Shown piece after piece: positions 1 through 5,553 of a stretch of 5,657 nt of DNA. This DNA comes from Gemmatimonadota bacterium (GTDB lineage: Bacteria > Latescibacterota > UBA2968 > UBA8231): the NCBI GenBank assembly GCA_026706505.1, contig JAPOYQ010000439.1, positions 3,151 through 8,807 on the forward strand. Reading direction: 5' to 3'. The notes below the pieces were generated by a model. It did no database searches. It had not been told where the DNA came from and was given only the letters and a program-made list of their open reading frames with translations. Each line of letters opens with the position of its first letter. The first letter of the stretch is position 1. A program made the translations under genes and the position numbers.

Positions 1-79
1 CGTAGAGGGTCTCGCCATGAGCAAAGGCGACTTCTTCGCCGTCTAAGGTCAGGGTGTGTTGTTTACCATTGGTATTCAT
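1..79 (-). CDS. Formate dehydrogenase alpha (catalytic) subunit, N-terminal fragment cut by the window edge
   Basis: Only the first 26 codons are present, running off the left edge; the ATG is at 77-79. The peptide begins MNTNGKQHTLTLDGEEVAFA and continues HGETLY. The 'LTLDGEEV...HGETLY' pattern matches the first beta strands of the plant-type [2Fe-2S] ferredoxin fold that opens the alpha subunits of NAD-linked formate dehydrogenases and NuoG; the cluster cysteines would lie beyond the edge. The full protein should bind a molybdopterin cofactor with Mo or W, oxidise formate to CO2 and pass electrons to the beta subunit. The start follows the beta-subunit stop by 15 nt, so the two are almost certainly co-transcribed and translationally close. 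A weak GAGAG Shine-Dalgarno (88-92) lies 8 nt upstream. NuoG or a hydrogenase diaphorase small subunit (HoxU-like) are alternatives. The fused NuoE/NuoF partner favours formate dehydrogenase, but 26 residues cannot settle it. Confidence 0.65.
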   Translation of the reverse strand, partial: MNTNGKQHTLTLDGEEVAFAHGETLY

Positions 80-94
80 GGCAAAAGCTCTCGT

Positions 95-1753
95 TCAAGC
101 GCAGACGCGCTGGGCTACTTGGTCTGGAAAGTACTTGAGGAGGCTATCGGTGATAAAAGGGGCGGCCATGCCGAGGCCGCAAGCGCTAGTGGACTTCATT
201 ACGTCGCCGATGTCTGTTACTTCGGAACGCCAAGTTGCTAGGTCCGCAGGCCCGCCGCCATCAAGCCGCTCGGTCAGCCGCTGGGTGCCGATGCGGCAGG
301 GGAAGCACTTGCCGCAGGACTCTTCGGCAAAAAAGGCCATGGCTTGGCGGGCAATATCTACTATGTCGCGGCGGTCGTCAAAGGCCATGATGCCGCCTGC
401 GCCGAGCATAGAGCCGCGGGCGCGAATCGCCGGCTCGTCGAGGGTGACGTCGAGGTCGTTGCCGGCGAGAAAGCCGCCCGAGATGCCGGCCATAGTAACT
501 GCTTGGATCTGGTGGCCTGGTTCCGGCCCGCCGGCCCACTCGTGGAGCAAGGTGTTGAGAGACAGGCCAAAGGGAACTTCGTAGTTGCCCGGTCGCTGCA
601 CATCGCCTGAGAGGCTGATGACTTTGGTGCCCGAATGACCGTTGAGGCCCAGCGAGCGATACCACGCTGCACCGCGCCGCACGATTTGAGGTGCCGAGGC
701 CAAGGTTTCGACGTTGTTGACGGCCGTGGGCAAGTCTTCAAAACCGTGCGTCACCGGGAAGGGCGGGCGGTTGCGCGGATAGGGGTGTTTGCCTTCGAGG
801 CTGTTGAGCAGGGAACCTTCCTCGCCGCAGATGTACGCGCCAGCGCCGCGGCGGATGTGGAGCTCACAAGAGAAGTCGCTGCCGAGAATGTGTTCGCCGA
901 TCAGGTTGGCGGCGCGGGCCTCGGCTATCGCGTTGGCGAGGATGGCGTTGATTTCCGGGTATTCGTAGCGCAGATAGATAAAGGCGCGAGTAGCGCCGGT
1001 GGCGTACGCGGCGAGGAGCATGCCTTCGATGACCGCGTGTGGATCCCATTCGAGAAGGGCGCGGTCCTTGAAGCAGCCCGGTTCTCCCTCGTCGGCATTG
1101 CAGACGACGGTTTTGGGCGCGCCAGGTGCCTCGGCGACGGCCTGCCACTTCTGCCCGGTGGGAAAGCCTGCGCCGCCCCGGCCGGCAAGCTGGCTGTCGG
1201 CAATGAGGGCCACCAGCTCGGCAGGTTTTCCGGCGAGAGCTTGTTGCAGTGCTTGGTATCCACCGGTTTGGCGGTAGCCGGACAGAGTGGCGCGGCCAGG
1301 GGTGCGGATGTCGGCAAAGACGCATTCTTCGTACCCGCCGGGATTGGGCGCTGGTAGGGGCGAGGTTCTGGGTGCAAGGGCCTCCGCGTTGGTTCCGACC
1401 AGCACTTGATCGCCTTTGATGACCGGAATGGGATCGTCGCAGCGGCCGGCGCACGGCATGGGCGTGGCACCAGCGAGGCTGGCGCAGAGTGCGTCGGCTC
1501 CGCGCAGCGCGCAGATCGGGCCGGTGCAGACGCGCGGGGCGCTTTGGCCGGGCGCTTGGCGGGCGAAGTGGTGGTAAAAGGTGACGGTGGCGAAAAGCTC
1601 GGCGAGGGGGACTTTCAAGCCCGTTGATACAGCCCTGAGCGCTTCTTCCGACAAATAGCCGTCGCGGTCGTGGAAGGCGTGCAGAAGCGGCAAGAGGGGA
1701 GCAGTTTCGCGCTGCCAGCGTGCGACGAGCGCGTCGTTTGTAGGGGAGATCAA
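95..1753 (-). CDS. NAD-dependent formate dehydrogenase beta (diaphorase) subunit, fused NuoE-NuoF type
   Basis: This 552-residue cytoplasmic flavoprotein should take electrons from the formate dehydrogenase alpha subunit and reduce NAD+ through Fe-S clusters and FMN. Residues about 15-65 resemble the NuoE/FdsG helical bundle (LLPLLHAFHDRDGYLSEEAL, then VTFYHHF). Residues about 70-125 form a thioredoxin-like [2Fe-2S] domain with a complete ligand set: C76, C81 (C-x4-C), C101 and C105 (C-x3-C). A NuoF domain follows: the NADH/FMN glycine-rich loop GRGGAGFPTGQKW (191-203), CNADEGEPG (218-226), GAGAYICGEEGSLLNSLEG (303-321), an SLBB-like stretch (about 370-445), and [4Fe-4S] ligands C480, C483, C486 and C525. 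No key residue is missing. NuoF alone is about 420-440 residues, so the extra N-terminus is a genuine fusion, as in Methylobacterium FDH1 beta. The start is TTG: an in-frame TAA lies four codons upstream with no other start between, and AAAAGG (1762-1767) is 8 nt before it. The alpha subunit follows by 15 nt. A NADH-dehydrogenase or hydrogenase diaphorase is possible but less likely. Confidence 0.9.
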   Translation of the reverse strand: MISPTNDALVARWQRETAPLLPLLHAFHDRDGYLSEEALRAVSTGLKVPLAELFATVTFYHHFARQAPGQSAPRVCTGPICALRGADALCASLAGATPMPCAGRCDDPIPVIKGDQVLVGTNAEALAPRTSPLPAPNPGGYEECVFADIRTPGRATLSGYRQTGGYQALQQALAGKPAELVALIADSQLAGRGGAGFPTGQKWQAVAEAPGAPKTVVCNADEGEPGCFKDRALLEWDPHAVIEGMLLAAYATGATRAFIYLRYEYPEINAILANAIAEARAANLIGEHILGSDFSCELHIRRGAGAYICGEEGSLLNSLEGKHPYPRNRPPFPVTHGFEDLPTAVNNVETLASAPQIVRRGAAWYRSLGLNGHSGTKVISLSGDVQRPGNYEVPFGLSLNTLLHEWAGGPEPGHQIQAVTMAGISGGFLAGNDLDVTLDEPAIRARGSMLGAGGIMAFDDRRDIVDIARQAMAFFAEESCGKCFPCRIGTQRLTERLDGGGPADLATWRSEVTDIGDVMKSTSACGLGMAAPFITDSLLKYFPDQVAQRVCA

Positions 1754-1761
1754 GCTAGGTA

Positions 1762-1767
1762 CCTTTT
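1762..1767 (-). promoter_or_regulatory. Ribosome binding site deciding the TTG start of the diaphorase gene
   Basis: AAAAGG on the minus strand ends 8 nt before the TTG at 1751-1753. An in-frame TAA lies just upstream, and no ATG or GTG lies between that stop and the TTG. The TTG is therefore the first possible start, and it keeps the whole NuoE-like helical region. An AT-rich patch at about 1801-1820, with a TTGGCG on the minus strand (1827-1832), could hold the operon promoter. No -10 box with good spacing can be picked, so no promoter is called. Confidence 0.55.
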
Positions 1768-1897
1768 ATTTCGTAGCCGCCGGAAGGCGACTGCGTTGCG
1801 TATATAGATTAATAATTTAGGAGTTGCGCCAACGGGGGGCAACTGAGCACGGCGTCTGCGCGCAGGGCTAGCTCCTTGGTCTCGGGGGCGCACTCTT

Positions 1898-1942
1898 GGC
1901 CCGCTCCCTATCGACCAAGCCGCGGTCGATAGGGAGCGGGCC
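1898..1942. terminator. Perfect 19-bp GC-rich hairpin between the two transcription units; probable terminator
   Basis: The arms are GGCCCGCTCCCTATCGACC (1898-1916) and its exact complement at 1924-1942, around the 7-nt loop AAGCCGC. It begins 35 nt beyond the stop of the large surface-protein gene and about 145 nt before the diaphorase start, where a terminator for the former is expected. Read on the minus strand, the descending arm is followed by AAGAGTGCG, not a U-tract, so it is not a textbook intrinsic terminator in that direction. The plus-strand side has only TCCCGTTTGT. A U-tract-less terminator, a 3'-end stabilising hairpin, or a roadblock are all compatible. A 7-nt CTTGGTC (1875-1881) could pair with GACCAAG inside the structure (1913-1919), giving a weaker alternative fold. 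Confidence 0.6.
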
Positions 1943-1977
1943 TCCCGTTTGTCCTAACAAAGCGGCCGGGGTGTGTG

Positions 1978-4900
1978 CTACTTGAGCAACAGCATCTTCT
2001 CGACAGCGAGGAACTTTCCACCGGCTTGGAGGCGGTAGAAATAGATCCCCGCCGATACGCTGTGCCCGCTATCGTCGGTCGCGTCCCACTCTACTTTGTA
2101 GTGCCCGGTGCTCTGGTGTTCGGCGACGAGGGTGCGAACCGCTTGGCCAACGACATTATAGACGGTCAATTCCACATCCATCGCGATGGGTAGCGCATAT
2201 TTGATCGTCGTCGTTGGGTTGAACGGGTTCGGATAGTTATGCGATTCAAACGTCAGCGGCGGGTTGACGCCTTTGGCGGAGGCTAGGGACGGTGTCTCTG
2301 CGTCGGTCAGGGTGATGGTTGCCGAGCCGCCAGCCAAGCCCTCAATCGCACTGTTGAGCGCGATCGTCTCGTTGCCCTCGTCCTCGTCGTCGGCGATTGG
2401 ATTGATGAAGAGGGATACCGCACCCGCTATCGAGCCGGCCGGAATCACAAGTAGCGGATCGAACAGCGCGGAGTAATCCAGATCGCGCTGGGCGGACGAA
2501 GCAGCGTCGATGGAGAGCTTCACGGCCGCGTCTTGGGGCAACGCCTTGCCGTCCAGGGTCGCCGTTATGGTAATCTCGGTCTGCCCGGCCCCCTCCTGTA
2601 CCGTGTGTGGATTCACCGACAGCGCGATGGACGTACTCGCCGTTTCGTCGTCGTCGATCTTTATATCCGTCTGGGCTGAGCCACCGGATGCGGTGGCCTG
2701 CACCCCCAGGAACGTATCGCCATCTACCTCGTCGTTGTCGAAGGGGGTAAGGCGCAGCGTCGTCGTCGCTTGGGTCGCGCCGGCCGCAATGGGCACCGAC
2801 CCCTCCAGTACTGCGGAGTAATCCGCATCGCGCACGGCCGCTGTGCCTTGGGTGGGCGCGGCAATGGTGAAGTAGACGGTCTCGGCAGCGGGGGCGGCCG
2901 CAGCCAAGGTCGCGGTCAGGGTGATTTCCGTCGTCTCTCCATCCTCGCGCAGCGACGAATGCGTTGCCGTCACGCTAGCGACTGCAACCACGGGCGGCGG
3001 TGCCTCAACGACCGCGATTTTGAAGGTCATGGCCCCGCTTTCGGGCTTGGCTTCGTCGCCGTCGATCACTGTGTAGATGATGGTGGCCGTTCCGACCGCG
3101 GTCGGCGTGCCGGCAATCGTCCGCGTGGCTCGGTCAAACGACAGGCCGGCGGGCAGGGTGCTCGAGACGCTGTACGTCAGGTCGCCATCGCCGGTAGCTG
3201 GCGGTAGTTCGAGTGGTCGCATCGCCTTGCCAACCGCGACCGAGATGTCCGCCTGGTTCTCGACGAAGGCCGGGGTTGTGTCGCCTGTCGGACTTACAGC
3301 CGCCCACGCACCCGTGTCTTTCAGCGCGATCGTCGCGGTGCCGACCGCGATTTCCTTCTTATCGTCGTTTTTGGGATTTTTCATTGCCTTTAGGATGATC
3401 TTCTCGTCTGCGTCCTCTATCCCGTCGTCTTTTGGGGTGATGGAGATGGTCTGCGATCCCTGCGCTTGGCCGGCCGGAATCGTCACCGAACGAAGGAGCG
3501 ATATGTAGTCGATATCGTGCGTCGCCGTAGCAGCATCACTCGTATCGAGGGCCAAGACTACGGTCACGTCCTTGGCCAATACCTTGCCGTCTAAAGTTGC
3601 GGTCACTGCAATTTCCGTTTCGCCTGCGTCCTCCCTCAGTTCATTATGACTCACCTCCAACGTTATGTGCTCGCTCGTGGTCTCGTCGTCGGTGATCTTG
3701 ATCGCCGCGTTCATAAGCGCGGTTCCGACCTTAGCCGTCAGCTTGAAAGCCTTCGCCGCATTCACCCGCTCGTTGTCGATGGGGGTCAAGGTAAGCGTCG
3801 TCGTCCCCACGGTCTCGCCTTGCCGAATAGTGAGACTGCCTATGGTCGCGGTGTAATGTGCATCGCGCACCGCCGGCTCCGCATCTGAGAGAAATGCGTT
3901 GAGGGCGTCGTTATCGCTAATGTCGTCAATATGGGCCGCCATAGTAAACAGCACCTTAGCGTCTGCCGCTAGGGAGTCCTGCAACTCAACCGTCAGCGCG
4001 ATGTCTGTCGGCCCCTGATCCTCGCGTATCGCGTTAGGGCTCGCCGTCAGTCCTTTAATAGCCGCAGCCGGAGGATCCTTTAGCTCGATTTGGCGGTGGC
4101 CAATGGTTATGCGGTCGCCGCGTTGGTTCGTAGCGGACTTACCGTCCAAGTCGATAACATTTAGAGGAACCTCGGCATCTAACGTGGCGTTGGGATCGCG
4201 CTTACCCACTAGCCGGATGATGCCAGTCCCTCTGTTCTTGGGAGTGATGGTAATCGTCGTCTGGCCCGACGCCTTGTTCTTTGGAATTGTTATACGGCCC
4301 AAATTAGTCGCCGTGTAATCCACATCGCGCACCGCGTGATCGGATGCGGCCTGAATGCCCAAGTTAAAAGTCAGGGGCATGGTTAGCACCCTTCCGTTTA
4401 ATTCTGCTCTTACGACGATATGGGTCGCATCCGCCTCCTTGCTGAGCGCGGACTTAGAAACCGAGAGGGCGATATTGGTGCTTGCCTTGTCGTCGTCGAT
4501 CAAGCGCAGAAGCGGCCCGGGGGCGACTGTGTGAACACCGGCATTGCCCGTGATTTGGAGAACGAGGTCGTCGCCGTCGCTTGGGTCATTCTTAGTAGGG
4601 TCGTCGCAGGCACCTTCGCCTTCGTCGTGTGCATCGTTTCCTTTGCGATCATCGTCAATGGGAATGAAGATGATCGTCCCAGTCGCTGCGCTCTTGCCCG
4701 CTGGAATAATGAGCGTGGGCAGCGTTAGGCGGTAGCGACTGTTGAGTCTAAAATCACAACTCTCTGGGCTTTCGATCTCCAAGGTCACATAGATATCCTT
4801 TTCGACGGTCTCGACCTGATCGTCAGCGTAATTTCGGGCTGTTACCTCGATCTCGGTCTCACCGGCATCCTCGCGGACGAAGACAGTGTCTTGGGGGGAG

Positions 4901-4992
4901 TAGCCGTGCTTCAGCGTTAGCTTAATGTCCGCTCCTACTTCACTAGCCCACCCCAACGCCACTAGCCACAGCAACAACTGCGTGCGAATCAT
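1978..4992 (-). CDS. Exported multidomain surface protein: six Calx-beta-like repeats, one Ig-like domain, type IX-type C-terminal sorting module
   Basis: A 1004-residue protein, probably displayed or secreted, of unknown specific role. It opens with a signal peptide (MIRTQLLLWLVALGWASEVG, likely cleaved after A21 in V-G-A). Calx-beta-like repeats lie at about 22-168, 171-283, 312-437, 441-560, 672-783 and 786-899. They are recognised by recurring 'REDAGETEI.VTATLDGK', 'RDxDYxA', 'IPAG...T..ITPxDD' and terminal 'DDE' motifs. This fold often binds calcium through acidic loops in adhesins. Residues about 568-662 are a putative Ig-like (He_PIG) domain (LPAGLSFDRATRTIAGTPTA). Residues 918-1004 are a FlgD-Ig/type IX sorting module: NYPNPFNPTTTIKYALP, VYNVVGQAVRTLV, VSAGIYFYRLQAGG, ending KMLLLK. 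No catalytic domain is visible, which suggests adhesion or a structural surface role. The ATG is well fixed: a near-perfect AAGGAGGTT lies 7 nt upstream and the signal peptide starts there. It sits upstream of the formate dehydrogenase operon but is separated from it by a hairpin; no functional link is evident. Confidence 0.9.
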   Translation of the reverse strand: MIRTQLLLWLVALGWASEVGADIKLTLKHGYSPQDTVFVREDAGETEIEVTARNYADDQVETVEKDIYVTLEIESPESCDFRLNSRYRLTLPTLIIPAGKSAATGTIIFIPIDDDRKGNDAHDEGEGACDDPTKNDPSDGDDLVLQITGNAGVHTVAPGPLLRLIDDDKASTNIALSVSKSALSKEADATHIVVRAELNGRVLTMPLTFNLGIQAASDHAVRDVDYTATNLGRITIPKNKASGQTTITITPKNRGTGIIRLVGKRDPNATLDAEVPLNVIDLDGKSATNQRGDRITIGHRQIELKDPPAAAIKGLTASPNAIREDQGPTDIALTVELQDSLAADAKVLFTMAAHIDDISDNDALNAFLSDAEPAVRDAHYTATIGSLTIRQGETVGTTTLTLTPIDNERVNAAKAFKLTAKVGTALMNAAIKITDDETTSEHITLEVSHNELREDAGETEIAVTATLDGKVLAKDVTVVLALDTSDAATATHDIDYISLLRSVTIPAGQAQGSQTISITPKDDGIEDADEKIILKAMKNPKNDDKKEIAVGTATIALKDTGAWAAVSPTGDTTPAFVENQADISVAVGKAMRPLELPPATGDGDLTYSVSSTLPAGLSFDRATRTIAGTPTAVGTATIIYTVIDGDEAKPESGAMTFKIAVVEAPPPVVAVASVTATHSSLREDGETTEITLTATLAAAAPAAETVYFTIAAPTQGTAAVRDADYSAVLEGSVPIAAGATQATTTLRLTPFDNDEVDGDTFLGVQATASGGSAQTDIKIDDDETASTSIALSVNPHTVQEGAGQTEITITATLDGKALPQDAAVKLSIDAASSAQRDLDYSALFDPLLVIPAGSIAGAVSLFINPIADDEDEGNETIALNSAIEGLAGGSATITLTDAETPSLASAKGVNPPLTFESHNYPNPFNPTTTIKYALPIAMDVELTVYNVVGQAVRTLVAEHQSTGHYKVEWDATDDSGHSVSAGIYFYRLQAGGKFLAVEKMLLLK
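1981..2241 (-). other. C-terminal sorting module (type IX secretion type A / FlgD Ig-like) of the surface protein
   Basis: Residues 918-1004 show the standard order of motifs: YPNPFNPTTTI, a hydrophobic strand ending LTVYN, VVGQAVRTLV, G-HYKVEWDATDDSG, AGIYFYRLQAGG, and a basic/hydrophobic end (VEKMLLLK). In Bacteroidota this kind of tail directs proteins through the type IX system and is removed during surface attachment. In many candidate phyla the same module is abundant although the secretion machinery is less well characterised. A linker of about 18 residues (SLASAKGVNPPLTFES) separates it from the last Calx-beta repeat. Family knowledge supports export; the exact route in this organism is inferred. 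Confidence 0.85.
2296..4929 (-). repeat. Array of six diverged Calx-beta-like protein repeats interrupted by one Ig-like domain
   Basis: Approximate DNA spans are 4489-4929 (repeat 1), 4144-4482 (2), 3682-4059 (3), 3313-3672 (4), 2644-2979 (5) and 2296-2637 (6). The Ig-like domain is at 3007-3291. Repeats 2 to 6 each carry a version of 'RDxDYxA': RDVDYTA (222-228), RDAHYTA (376-382), HDIDYIS (492-498), RDADYSA (721-727) and RDLDYSA (836-842). Repeats 3, 4, 5 and 6 end in DDE, DTG, DDE and DAE. Repeat 1 lacks the RDxDY signature and has a long acidic insertion (about 112-142). Repeat 2 has lost much of its central 'DDE...' acidic loop (PKNRGTG instead of PxDDE). A segment of about 30 residues (283-312) between repeats 2 and 3 is unassigned. 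The repeats are diverged at the DNA level, so recent slippage or expansion is not indicated. Confidence 0.8.
3007..3291 (-). other. Putative Ig-like (He_PIG / cadherin-like) domain within the surface protein
   Basis: Residues about 568-662 contain 'F-V-E-N-Q...VGKAMRPLELPPATGDGDLTYSVS' followed by 'LPAGLSFDRATRTIAGTPTA' and 'GTATIIYTVIDGDE'. This is the characteristic strand order of the He_PIG family (LPxGLxFDxxTRxIxGTPT). It interrupts the Calx-beta array between repeats 4 and 5 and is followed by a proline-rich hinge (VVEAPPPVVAV). These domains usually serve as spacers or carbohydrate/protein-binding modules in surface proteins. Confidence 0.8.
4930..4992 (-). other. Sec signal peptide of the surface protein
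   Basis: Residues 1-21 have a basic N-terminus (R3), a hydrophobic core (LLLWLVALGWA) and a V-G-A cleavage triad before D22. There is no cysteine after the core, so this is a signal peptidase I type rather than a lipoprotein signal. Export across the inner membrane fits the C-terminal sorting module at the other end. Confidence 0.8.
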
Positions 4993-4997
4993 TACTC

Positions 4998-5008
4998 AAC
5001 CTCCTTTT
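4998..5008 (-). promoter_or_regulatory. Strong Shine-Dalgarno of the surface-protein gene
   Basis: The minus strand reads AAAAGGAGGTT, a near-complete anti-16S match, with 7 nt between AAGGAGG and the ATG at 4990-4992. This fixes the start codon and predicts efficient translation. Two short, mutually exclusive inverted repeats lie directly upstream (5006-5018 and 5012-5027) and could affect access to the site. Confidence 0.85.
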
Positions 5009-5517
5009 CCACAGGAAAGTATTCCTGCTTGTGAAAGTGGAAATTTTAACGGAGGGACGGTCTTGTCGGTCCTCGGCACACAGAGGGAGCCAAGGCATAC
5101 GCCGCTGCGAAAATAGAGCCGTACAGACCGCTAGCGCTCGACAGCGAGTGGAGTGCGAAGGTGAGTGGCGATCCCTTGGCGAAATCCGAGAGATCGCGGC
5201 CTAACGAAGGAGGAAATAGGGGAGAGTAAGTGTTTGTTTTAAGGAAACTTACGGTGTATTGATGGGAAGTCTTAGAACTGAAAGGGAGATGTAGCCACAG
5301 CAGTAGGCTCTGCCGGCGGCAACGTCGTATTAGGTGTTGGTTATATCTTCCCGGTTATCCCTCGACGAGCGGGAACTCCGTTGTGGTACTACGCTGAAAA
5401 GGGTAGTGAAAAAGCAAAGGTGTTGTCAAGGAGGTTGCCGAGAATAAAGCGTCGATTGGGACTGGAGTGCGGTTTAGCACTAGCGCCAATACCTTTAGGC
5501 GGTGCATCTGCGAAAGT
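5009..5517. other. Gene-free stretch upstream of the surface protein
   Basis: This stretch is about 510 nt. Up to 5281 I see no open frame with a credible start and ribosome site. Purine-rich, AAGGAGG-like patches on the plus strand (5207-5213 and 5428-5434) are not followed by start codons at useful spacing. From 5282 to 5521 the plus strand has a 79-codon open frame without a normal start, discussed as a finding. No tRNA cloverleaf, insertion-sequence ends or CRISPR-like periodic repeats are visible. Only short local hairpins occur, such as CGCTCG/CGAGTG around 5136-5151. Confidence 0.5.
5043..5069 (-). promoter_or_regulatory. Weak candidate sigma-70-type promoter for the surface-protein gene
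   Basis: The minus strand has TAAAAT (5043-5048), five of six matches to the -10 consensus. Upstream, CCGACA (5064-5069) gives four of six matches to the -35 consensus with a short 15-nt spacer. Transcription would start near 5036, giving a leader of about 44 nt that contains the Shine-Dalgarno. Both the spacing and the taxon's promoter consensus are uncertain, so this is only a candidate. Confidence 0.25.
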
Positions 5518-5546
5518 TTGACACGCATATTTTTACCCTATAAAAA
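5518..5546 (+). promoter_or_regulatory. Candidate plus-strand promoter overlapped by a palindrome
   Basis: A perfect -35 hexamer TTGACA (5518-5523) is followed by TATAAA (5539-5544, spacer 15) or TAAAAA (5541-5546, spacer 17) as -10. A 13-bp palindrome (5523-5553) fills the spacer and covers the -10. That is the arrangement expected for an operator whose bound repressor blocks RNA polymerase. Transcription would start near 5552 and read rightward out of the window, divergent from the surface-protein gene. No downstream gene can be confirmed because the window ends about 100 nt later. Confidence 0.4.
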
Positions 5547-5553
5547 TATGCGT
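5523..5553. repeat. Perfect 13-bp AT-rich inverted repeat
   Basis: The left arm is ACGCATATTTTTA (5523-5535) and the right arm is its exact complement TAAAAATATGCGT (5541-5553), around the 5-nt spacer CCCTA. The core half-site ATATGCGTA recurs as a direct copy at 5579-5587, 33 nt after the copy at 5546-5554. There is no clean U-tract after either arm and the stem is AT-rich, so a regulator-binding site is more likely than an intrinsic terminator, though neither is shown. Confidence 0.75.

Noticed and set aside
54..584. 176-codon plus-strand frame at the left end
   Set aside because: It is antisense to the diaphorase C-terminus and alpha start. It has no recognisable motif and no ribosome site fitting a real gene.
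635..1357. 240-codon plus-strand open frame opposite the diaphorase gene
   Set aside because: It is fully antisense to a gene with complete conserved motifs. Its peptide is a low-information A/G/V/R-rich shadow produced by high GC content in the third codon position of the real gene.
864..1470. Two minus-strand frames of 181-196 codons inside the diaphorase gene
   Set aside because: They are out-of-frame readings of the same strand, rich in Arg, Pro and Ser, with no domain signature.
2641..2660. Recurrent GTCGTCGTCGAT-type short runs on the plus strand through the surface-protein gene
   Set aside because: They are antisense to Asp-Asp-Asp codons at the Calx-beta domain ends, not a microsatellite or CRISPR-like array.
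2770..3207. 145- and 143-codon plus-strand frames across 2770-3508
   Set aside because: They lie antisense to the Calx-beta repeats. Their composition mirrors the repeat codons and they contain no domain.
5152..5240. GTGCGAAGG followed by purine-rich sequence, reminiscent of a group II intron 5' end (GUGYG)
   Set aside because: No domain V hairpin, no reverse transcriptase frame and no matching 3' end were seen; GTGCG alone is common.
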